Below, one piece after another: positions 28,252 to 35,237 of a stretch of DNA of 35,237 bases. Below the pieces are notes generated by a model. That model was not told the DNA's origin. It did no database searches and was given only the letters and a program-made list of their open reading frames with translations. Numbering within the stretch: position 1 is the first letter of the stretch; each line of letters starts with the position of its first letter. This stretch comes from Bacteroidota bacterium. Its GTDB lineage: Bacteria; Bacteroidota; Bacteroidia; Bacteroidales; VadinHA17. Location: the NCBI GenBank assembly GCA_003245695.1, contig QKCK01000235.1, positions 1-35,237 on the forward strand, in the 5' to 3' direction. A program made the position numbers and the translations under genes.

Positions 28252-28542
28252 TCAGTGAATTATTATATCCCGCACAGCATTACCACCTGCCTCACGGTTC
28301 AGTTGCTCACGCAGGGCCTCTTTCAGCATCATCAGTTCACTCTTCACCACTGATGATGTTATATGAACATGCAGAACACCATTCTTTATATATATTGATG
28401 AAGTACGTGATGAGATAGCTTTTCCAGTTATCCTGTCCCATGAGTTTATCACGGCAGCCTCCCTCAGTTTTGGGCCCAGCCGGTACTCATTGATAAGGTC
28501 GCCCAGTACCTCTCCGAGTGTCTGTGTCTTACTTCTTCTCAT
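28252..28542 (-). CDS. DUF721 (DciA-related) domain protein
   Basis: 96 aa: LGEVLGDLINEYRLGPKLREAAVINSWDRITGKAISSRTSSIYIKNGVLHVHITSSVVKSELMMLKEAL, typical DUF721, directly downstream of recF. Confidence 0.88.
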   Translation of the reverse strand: MRRSKTQTLGEVLGDLINEYRLGPKLREAAVINSWDRITGKAISSRTSSIYIKNGVLHVHITSSVVKSELMMLKEALREQLNREAGGNAVRDIIIH

Positions 28543-29662
28543 CGCTATTCTCCTTACCGTTGTTTATCTCTTCCTCAATGCCTTCCCGGCCTATACGGAA
28601 TAACCTGAAGTCAATTCCGGTTCTGTCCAGAATGCGATGGATACGCTCTTTCTGGGTATCAGTAATGAATATCTGTCCAAAATCACCTGTGCCTACCAGC
28701 CTGATTATCTCTTCCACCCTTGTCTCATCAAATTTATCAAAGATATCATCAAGAAGCAAGGCCGGAAAGAAACCGTTCATACGGCTTATATAGCCGAACT
28801 TGGCGAGCTTGAGAGCCACCAGGAAAGACTTTTGCTGACCCTGTGATGCTGATGTACGGGCCGAGTGGCCGTTAATCTCAAAGATAAGATCATCGCGATG
28901 GATACCGGTAGTACTGTATTGCAGCGTCAGGTCCCTGCTTCTTGCCTCAGTGAGTTGCGCACTGTAATCTGAGGCAGCCAGATGTGACCGGTATCTTATG
29001 TTTACTGTCTCAGCACTATGTGAAATTCTTTCATAATAGTCTGAAAAAAGTGGCTTCAGGTTCTCTGTAAGCTCTTTCCTTGCATCGTATATCTTAGCGG
29101 CGAGAGGGAGCATCTGATCATCATAGAGGTCAAGCATTGTTGCAGAGTCATATCCGGCACTCTCACGGAGTATCTTGTTACGCTGCATAAGTAACTTGTT
29201 ATAACGAACATGGGCATCAAGATATTCAGGGTCATACTGACTGATAATCATATTCAGAAAACGACGTCTCTCTTCGCTGCCTTCGGTAATAAGAGTGCTG
29301 TCAGCCGGTGAGACCATAACTACCGGATATCGCCCCACATGATCTGAAAGTTTCTGATATTCCTTACCGTTTCTCTTGAAGACTTTAGTCTTCTGACGCT
29401 GAAATGCACAATAGAGATCATCTGACTCACCATCCTTCTCAAATTCACCCTTGATCATGAAGAACTCTTCTCCATACTTAATACTAAGACTATCCGAGTT
29501 ATTGAAAAAACTCTTTGTCAGTGAGAGATAATGTACAGAATCAAGGATATTTGTCTTACCTACACCATTATTGCCAACAAAGCAGTTAAATCTGGGAGAG
29601 AAATCAAGTGAAACGGCTTCGTAGTTCTTGAAGTTAGTAAGCTCTATATGTCGCAGATGCAT
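28529..29662 (-). CDS. recF: DNA replication and repair protein RecF
   Basis: LTNFKNYEAVSLDFSPRFNCFVGNNGVGKTNILDSVHYLSLTKSF (Walker A), SASQGQQKSFLVALKLA (ABC signature), LLLDDIFDKFDETR (Walker B). Confidence 0.97.
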   Translation of the reverse strand: MHLRHIELTNFKNYEAVSLDFSPRFNCFVGNNGVGKTNILDSVHYLSLTKSFFNNSDSLSIKYGEEFFMIKGEFEKDGESDDLYCAFQRQKTKVFKRNGKEYQKLSDHVGRYPVVMVSPADSTLITEGSEERRRFLNMIISQYDPEYLDAHVRYNKLLMQRNKILRESAGYDSATMLDLYDDQMLPLAAKIYDARKELTENLKPLFSDYYERISHSAETVNIRYRSHLAASDYSAQLTEARSRDLTLQYSTTGIHRDDLIFEINGHSARTSASQGQQKSFLVALKLAKFGYISRMNGFFPALLLDDIFDKFDETRVEEIIRLVGTGDFGQIFITDTQKERIHRILDRTGIDFRLFRIGREGIEEEINNGKENSDEKK

Positions 29663-29690
29663 AATATGAAAACAGATATGATATCACAGA

Positions 29691-29698
29691 CAAAGGTA
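29691..29698 (-). promoter_or_regulatory. Candidate -7 element for recF
   Basis: CAAAGGTA on + = TACCTTTG on -, about 29 nt upstream of the start codon. Confidence 0.4.
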
Positions 29699-29812
29699 AT
29701 AAGAGAAACGGTCAGCGCAATTGCCCTTTTATGAATGGCCCTGGGTAAACGGGAGCAGGAGGCTGAAACATCATTTTTTTAACTATTTATGCTGAAATAA
29801 ACTTAAAAAAAC

Positions 29813-29820
29813 TATTTTTG
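29813..29820 (+). promoter_or_regulatory. Candidate -7 element for the TPR gene
   Basis: TATTTTTG about 38 nt upstream of ATG 29858 in an AT-rich leader; identical octamer to that before the amidase. Confidence 0.4.
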
Positions 29821-29857
29821 CGGAGTTAAATTTTGACCAGAAATACTATTTACCGAT

Positions 29858-30538
29858 ATGGCAAAGAAAAATGATGCAAACAAGGGCATCCAGAACGTTG
29901 AAGAAACACTGACAAAAACAGAACAATTTCTTGAAGATAATTATAAGTCATTGCTTTATGGCTTAGGCGTGGTTGTTGTATTAATAGGTCTTATCTGGCT
30001 TGTGAAGTTCATGGGTCAGAGAAAGAACAAAGAGGCACAGGCGCAGATGTGGGCTGCTGAGCAGTTCTTTGGCATGGACTCTATGAAGCTTGCTCTTGAC
30101 GGCAGCGGCAATGACCTTGGCTTCCTTGACATAATTGACAGCTATGGCGGAACAAAAGCCGGTAAGCTTGCTTATTTTTATGCCGGTGTCTGCTATCTGC
30201 ATCTGGGCGATTATCAGAACGCTATTGATCATCTGAAGAAGTATAACCTCAATGATGAGCTTGTGGCACCCGAGGCTGTTGCTCTCATCGGTGATGCTTA
30301 TGTTGAACTGGGTCAGTATGACGAAGGTGTAAAGAACTATCTCAAGGCAGCAGATATGGCTGACAACAGTTTCCACACACCTGTATATCTCATGAAAGCA
30401 GGCGAGATATGCGAGATACAGGAAAATTTCACCAAGGCTCTTGATATCTACAACAGGGTTAAGGATAATTACCCTGAGAGCACAGAAGGAAGAAGTATTG
30501 AAAAGTACATCGAAAGGGTGAAGCTTTCAACGAAATAA
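29858..30538 (+). CDS. Membrane-anchored tetratricopeptide-repeat protein
   Basis: Single N-terminal TM (LLYGLGVVVVLIGLIWLVKFM), then TPR-like repeats (AYFYAGVCYLHLGDYQNAIDHLKKYN, ALIGDAYVELGQYDEGVKNYLKAADM). Confidence 0.85.
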   Translation: MAKKNDANKGIQNVEETLTKTEQFLEDNYKSLLYGLGVVVVLIGLIWLVKFMGQRKNKEAQAQMWAAEQFFGMDSMKLALDGSGNDLGFLDIIDSYGGTKAGKLAYFYAGVCYLHLGDYQNAIDHLKKYNLNDELVAPEAVALIGDAYVELGQYDEGVKNYLKAADMADNSFHTPVYLMKAGEICEIQENFTKALDIYNRVKDNYPESTEGRSIEKYIERVKLSTK

Positions 30539-30559
30539 CTATTACAGGATAATAACACC

Positions 30560-30588
30560 ACGCATCCGGGTTACCGGATGCGTTTTTT
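30560..30588 (+). terminator. Rho-independent terminator between TPR gene and ribH
   Basis: Perfect 10-bp stem ACGCATCCGG-gtta-CCGGATGCGT followed by TTTTT. Confidence 0.85.
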
Positions 30589-30601
30589 ATATAAAATCAT
30601 T

Positions 30602-31090
30602 ATGGCAACAAGAGATCTTTCAGATTATGATGCATCAAAAGTACCTGATGCAAAAGGGATGCGTTTCGGAATAGCAGTAGCAGACTGGAACCCGGAGGTG
30701 ACTCATTCACTTCTCAAGGGATGCATCACCACGCTGCAGAAGCATGGTGTCAGTGACGAGGATATTGTTGTCAGACATGTGCCCGGCACCTTTGAACTTA
30801 CCCTTGGAGGACAGTGGCTGGCAGAGTATGACGACCTTGATGGTGTCATCTGCCTCGGCTGTGTGATACAGGGTGAAACGCCACACTTCACATATATCTG
30901 TCAGGGTGTTACACAAGGCATTACCCAGTTGAACATGGAATACAACATCCCATTCATCTTTGGTGTGCTGACAACTCTCACAGCAGATCAGGCACTCGAC
31001 AGGGCCGGTGGCAAACATGGCAATAAAGGGGATGAAGCTGCCGTTACTGCAATACGTATGGCGGCCCTGCAGAGAGAGATGGAAGACTAA
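30602..31090 (+). CDS. ribH: 6,7-dimethyl-8-ribityllumazine synthase
   Basis: [88 protein letters not shown]. Start 30602 preferred; ORF ATG 30578 lies inside the terminator stem. Confidence 0.96.
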   Translation: MATRDLSDYDASKVPDAKGMRFGIAVADWNPEVTHSLLKGCITTLQKHGVSDEDIVVRHVPGTFELTLGGQWLAEYDDLDGVICLGCVIQGETPHFTYICQGVTQGITQLNMEYNIPFIFGVLTTLTADQALDRAGGKHGNKGDEAAVTAIRMAALQREMED

Positions 31091-31093
31091 CCT

Positions 31094-33970
31094 TCACCTC
31101 TGACATAGCTGTCTGTATGGACATGAAAGGCATCGCCGGCTGTAACTTGTCATTACAAATGGCTCCCTCTCAGAAAAGAGTGCTGTCAGGAGATTATTGA
31201 TCTCTTCAGAATAACACTTCATCACCTTTTCATATTCGTCTGCCCGTGGTATCCCCTTGCCAAAATCAGAGAGAAACGAAAGAGGATCAAAACCTGATGA
31301 TGATATCTGTTGTACCCAGTATATGTTTGGTGTAATGACCTCCCCCGGGTTATTTGTCAGGAGAGTGCTACAGTAAAGATGTGTCTGCAATACTGCATCA
31401 TTTCTTTTCTCCTTCTCCTCATTGAACAGATCATCAAGCGTTCCAGGCTTATCCTTGGGTGATCCGGTCTTATAATCGACAACCCTCTTCATGCCAGACA
31501 GAGAGTCAACCCTGTCAACAATACCTCCAACAGCTATTTTCATCCTCTCTCCTGCCACAGGCACATAAAAGTAACTGTAGAACTTCTCCTCCAGGCTGAG
31601 TATGACAAGGTCAGTAAGTGTGCTGTCATAGGTCAGTATCTCGCTTATATAACGCACCAGCACATCAATGATAATCATGCTCTTACCCTTCAGCAGGTTC
31701 TCCTCCTTCCAATGCATCTCCTCTGAAGCTTTTTTGATGACCAGCAGCCGCAGTTCTTCAGTGTCAGCAGCTCTCATCCGGAGATATTCAGGTTCTGCCA
31801 TGACTCCTATTAAAGGCTTGTATAGCTCTTCCATTGAACCATGAAGTATATTTCCAAAGCGTCGCTGATCAATCTCCTTCTCCAGCTTATCCTCCTCGTC
31901 AATGCCACAGACATACCTGAAGTAGAATTTCATCCGGCAGCCAAGCCAGGTATTAAGTGCACTTGGTGATATCAGCTTCGGATCTCCATTGTCATTCACA
32001 CCTGAATATCTTCTCATCAGTGCTGAAATATGCTCCTGACTTTTCTCAATAGCTGCAGGTATTATTGTGCTGCGGCCGACAATGATATTCAGCGACCGGT
32101 ATTGGGGAGAATAGGTGTCATCATATCTCATCTGTATGAGATAGCGACTCATCTCACCGGTACTGATACCCTGTGCTGTTGAGTTATACATAAACCACCC
32201 ATGAAGAGGTTTGCGCAACAACCTGAAGAAATGATACGAATATATTGACTCATGTTCGTTTATTGTTGGCAGACCAAAAGCTCTCCTGATATTGTACGGG
32301 ATAAAGGTGTTTTCATAACTCTGATTAGGGAATATCCCTTCATTCAATGAGAGAAAGATGACATTACGAAACTCCAGGGCCCTGGTCTCAAGAACACCCA
32401 TGATCTGCAGTCCCTTCAGAGGCTCACCTGAGAAAGGCACAATCATGCGTCTGAAGACCCTGTCTATAAGTCTTATGCAGGTATCTGTCTTCAGACTAAT
32501 GTTATATGAGGAGATGAGATTGCGAAGGCGTCCTGCCCCGCCAATGGCATGCCTGAGATATTCCCGGTCAACCTTCATAACATCTGTATCATTCCCTTCA
32601 TTATAAGATGTATCATAGAGGTTGTGAAGGAGAGTTATAAGGTAATCTGGAAAATCTCTTGCCTCTGAGGGTATCATAAAGATTATTCCTGATGACACTC
32701 TCTCTGTCAGATATCTTTGTTCCACCCTCACCATATTCTCTGTGATAATCGCAGCAGCAAGTCTGTCCCCCTCATCACCTGAAAGCATCTTAAAATACTG
32801 ATGTCGCAGAATGGCTAATACATTCTCAGCCCTGAAAAGCCTCTCATCCCCTGCCCCGGAGGCATAACGGGCCAGTGAAAAAAGCTGTCTGAGAAATGAA
32901 TAGAGTGAGGTATATTTGAAGGGATGGCCCATTGTCACATTAGCACCCCTGGCCTCTTCAGGCAATGATGACAGCACCGGCGACAACAACTTCTCGTCGG
33001 CAAGAATGACAGCTGTATCAGCTGCGTCAGAGCCAGGGTTAAAACCTGATTCCATAAGTATCTCAGGAAGCATCTTGGCCTGGGCAGTGTCAGAGGGAGT
33101 ATCTAGTATTATCCATCTGTTCTCACATGAATGATTCTCTTCTTCATCATATTTTGGAAGGTCATTCCCAAATAATCCCAGATTCTCTCTGATAAAGGTA
33201 GCTGCTTTATGATCCTTTTTTCTCATAAAATCATGATCATCATCCCAGTAAAAATGGATGCATCCATGACGGCGCAGAAAAAGAAACAGTTCTTTCTCGC
33301 AGTTATTCAGTGCATTAAGACCGGCGACATGATAGGTGATATTCCCTGTGATAATCAGGTTGTCAGCCATGGCTCTCTCAGCCACCTGACGACATAACAT
33401 ACCTTCCCAGGCACGTCCTTCTGTTGCCAGCGTTCCACTGAAACGCTTATATAAAGGACCCATTAACTGCCATACTGACCTGAAAGCAGTACGTGCTTCG
33501 CTGTCTGTCTCTTCAGGTCTGAAGCTGGTCCAGAAGCTGCGTATTATCTCCACCTGTGCCTCTGTGAGTGTACCGAACTTCTGATCTATCTCCCTGAGAT
33601 CTGATATATTTGAGTATATCTTTTCCGGGTCTGCCAGCCAAAGGTCTATATCATTGAAATCAGAGAGGATAGTCTCACCCCAGCTCCAGAAATCATCAAA
33701 GGGCAAGGGTGTGGATGTAGATCCTGCATATGACCGGTACAGGTCAAAGACCAATGTCTCAGACTCGGTAATTTTTAAATCACTGAATGAGGCAAATAAC
33801 TCAGTAACTGTCATCATCATGGGGGCCCACTGTGGCCTGTCACTCATCCCTGAGAGATATTTTGCCAGATATAACCCTGCCCTGCGGCTTGGCAGGATAA
33901 CAACCTGCCTCTCCATCGTATCACGATGGTTATCATACAGTGTTCTTGCTACTTTCTCAAGAAAATCCAC
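31094..33970 (-). CDS. PD-(D/E)XK nuclease family protein, AddB-like inactivated helicase-nuclease
   Basis: N-terminal VVILPSRRAGLYLAKYL; LEFRNVIFLSLNEGIFP; C-terminal nuclease (FGNILHGSMEELY, GGIVDRVDSLSGMKRVVDYKTGSP) and Cys set CLSCPYRQLC (CxxCx5C). Likely GTG start at 33970; the ORF's first 51 codons overlap the upstream gene. Confidence 0.88.
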   Translation of the reverse strand: MDFLEKVARTLYDNHRDTMERQVVILPSRRAGLYLAKYLSGMSDRPQWAPMMMTVTELFASFSDLKITESETLVFDLYRSYAGSTSTPLPFDDFWSWGETILSDFNDIDLWLADPEKIYSNISDLREIDQKFGTLTEAQVEIIRSFWTSFRPEETDSEARTAFRSVWQLMGPLYKRFSGTLATEGRAWEGMLCRQVAERAMADNLIITGNITYHVAGLNALNNCEKELFLFLRRHGCIHFYWDDDHDFMRKKDHKAATFIRENLGLFGNDLPKYDEEENHSCENRWIILDTPSDTAQAKMLPEILMESGFNPGSDAADTAVILADEKLLSPVLSSLPEEARGANVTMGHPFKYTSLYSFLRQLFSLARYASGAGDERLFRAENVLAILRHQYFKMLSGDEGDRLAAAIITENMVRVEQRYLTERVSSGIIFMIPSEARDFPDYLITLLHNLYDTSYNEGNDTDVMKVDREYLRHAIGGAGRLRNLISSYNISLKTDTCIRLIDRVFRRMIVPFSGEPLKGLQIMGVLETRALEFRNVIFLSLNEGIFPNQSYENTFIPYNIRRAFGLPTINEHESIYSYHFFRLLRKPLHGWFMYNSTAQGISTGEMSRYLIQMRYDDTYSPQYRSLNIIVGRSTIIPAAIEKSQEHISALMRRYSGVNDNGDPKLISPSALNTWLGCRMKFYFRYVCGIDEEDKLEKEIDQRRFGNILHGSMEELYKPLIGVMAEPEYLRMRAADTEELRLLVIKKASEEMHWKEENLLKGKSMIIIDVLVRYISEILTYDSTLTDLVILSLEEKFYSYFYVPVAGERMKIAVGGIVDRVDSLSGMKRVVDYKTGSPKDKPGTLDDLFNEEKEKRNDAVLQTHLYCSTLLTNNPGEVITPNIYWVQQISSSGFDPLSFLSDFGKGIPRADEYEKVMKCYSEEINNLLTALFSEREPFVMTSYSRRCLSCPYRQLCQR

Positions 33971-33974
33971 TTTG

Positions 33975-34937
33975 CTAACTGTTAGGTTTATAAAACTTAC
34001 CCTGCCAGGTATCCTGTTCCTCCAGTCTCTTCTCAAAGAGACGCAGGAATTCGTCGGTACGCAGATCCCATAGCCTGGGATCAGCCAGTGTTCTTGGCGG
34101 AGCCTCACTACTGATACGCTCAATCATAATTGCAGGGTTGAGCCTCTCAACAAAAGCCGTCACCAGCTCAAGGTATTCATCTGTGGTGAAGAGATGAAAC
34201 TTAGAAGGATCACTGGCATACTCATCAGCCATGGTTGTCCCCTTGAATATCTGCAGCTGGTGTAACTTCACCGAATGGAGAGGCAACTGCGAGATGACAG
34301 CAGCGCTGTCAATTATATCATCCCTGCTCTCCCCTGGCAGACCCAGGATAAAGTGGGCCCCGGTACGTATACCTCTCTCCGTGGTCTTTGTTACCATCAT
34401 GGCGGCTGTCTCAAAGTCATGCCCTCGGTTTATCCTTTTTAACGTCGTGTTGTATACCGACTCAATGCCATATTCAATTATAAGAAACTTATCCCTGTTC
34501 AGCTCTGCCAGGTAGTCAAGCAACTCATCACTGACGCAGTCAGGACGGGTACCTATCACCAGACCGGTAATACCGGGATATGCCAGTGCCTCCGAGTAGA
34601 GTTCCTTAAGCCTCCCTATACCAGCATATGTGTTCGAATAAGCCTGAAAATAAGCCAGATACCGCTTTGCCCGGCGATACCGTCGCTTATGAAACGGAAT
34701 GCCTTCATCAAGCTGCTGCGTCACACTCTTCTCCGGAGAACAATATGAGGGGTTAAAGGCCTCATTACTGCAATAGGTACATCCACCGCTACCAAGGGTG
34801 CCATCACGGTTGGGACAGGTAAAACCTGCATCCAGGCTTACCTTCTGAACTCTCTCTCCAAAGTATGAACTGAACCATGTAGAGAAAGCATTAAACCGCC
34901 GGTCACTGCCCCAATAATATTTTTTTATTTCATTCAT
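33975..34937 (-). CDS. Radical SAM protein, YhcC-like (TIGR01212 family)
   Basis: VSLDAGFTCPNRDGTLGSGGCTYCSNEAFNPSYC, YFQAYSNTYA, GLVIGTRPDCV, GAHFILGLPGESRDD. Confidence 0.93.
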   Translation of the reverse strand: MNEIKKYYWGSDRRFNAFSTWFSSYFGERVQKVSLDAGFTCPNRDGTLGSGGCTYCSNEAFNPSYCSPEKSVTQQLDEGIPFHKRRYRRAKRYLAYFQAYSNTYAGIGRLKELYSEALAYPGITGLVIGTRPDCVSDELLDYLAELNRDKFLIIEYGIESVYNTTLKRINRGHDFETAAMMVTKTTERGIRTGAHFILGLPGESRDDIIDSAAVISQLPLHSVKLHQLQIFKGTTMADEYASDPSKFHLFTTDEYLELVTAFVERLNPAIMIERISSEAPPRTLADPRLWDLRTDEFLRLFEKRLEEQDTWQGKFYKPNS

Positions 34938-34967
34938 CTTATTCTTTCACCTCATGAAGTCAGGAAA

Positions 34968-35043
34968 AAAGTCAAAAGTCAAACCTGTCCGACGCAGCGT
35001 AGCGAAGGCGGAAGTCGAAAGTTCAAAGTCCAAAGTCGAAAGC
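34968..35043. repeat. Degenerate 7-nt tandem units (AAAGTCN), interrupted by a GC-rich imperfect palindrome
   Basis: AAAGTCA AAAGTCA at 34968-34981; GAAGTCG AAAGTTC AAAGTCC AAAGTCG AAAGC at 35011-35043; TCCGACGCAGCGTAGCGAAGGCGGA at 34988-35012 between them. Confidence 0.8.
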
Positions 35044-35102
35044 TGATGAACGGAGTGACCAAGTCCCGCGGAGCGGGATCTGTAATCACCTGATACTGAC
35101 TA

Positions 35103-35166
35103 AACGCATCAACGCACCAACGCACCTCACACCTCATCCCTCATCCCTCACGCCTCATCCCTCATC
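35103..35166. repeat. Adjacent 8-nt (AACGCAYC) and 7-nt (CCTCATC) tandem arrays
   Basis: AACGCATC AACGCACC AACGCACC (35103-35126), then CCTCACA CCTCATC CCTCATC CCTCACG CCTCATC CCTCATC (35125-35166). Confidence 0.9.
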
Positions 35167-35237
35167 CCTCTCATCTCACCCTCACTTTTATTCCCGTTTC
35201 ACGGGACTTCGTCGCAAAGCTCCTCAGCTTTTGTCTT

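Noticed and set aside
33971-34123. N-terminal extension of the AddB-like ORF (MSVSVVRLRQEHWLIPGYG...)
   Set aside because: Lies entirely inside the YhcC-like coding sequence in another frame and does not resemble an AddB N-terminus; GTG 33970 is preferred.
35103-35166. Possible CRISPR-like array
   Set aside because: Units are only 7-8 nt, directly adjacent, with no unique spacers of consistent length and no cas genes in the window.

Overview
Bacteroidetes-type chromosomal window (35.2 kb), densely coding on both strands. About 26 protein genes can be supported. They cover envelope biogenesis (LptD-like, N-acetylmuramoyl-L-alanine amidase, MlaD/MCE, L,D-transpeptidase-like), replication and repair (DnaA, RecF + DUF721, an AddB-like PD-(D/E)XK nuclease) and housekeeping (GalK, NrnA/DHH, Ndk, RibH, RsmI-like, MBL hydrolase, YhcC-like radical SAM). 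A run at ~11.9-21.3 kb looks like an osmolyte/ion-handling neighbourhood: OtsA-OtsB fusion, lysine 2,3-aminomutase, SLC12-like permease, GH15 glycosidase and cation:proton antiporter. I see no rRNA, recognisable tRNA, CRISPR array, prophage or transposase, and no clear new multi-gene system. The best leads are: (1) an in-frame amber codon that separates the only upstream ATG from a conserved KamA N-terminus; (2) a non-coding mosaic at the right edge made of 7-nt and 8-nt minisatellites plus small hairpins, which shares its 8-nt unit with a second array at ~11.55 kb; (3) a conserved-looking transglutaminase-like protein of unknown function. All assignments come from reading motifs by eye; no database search was run.
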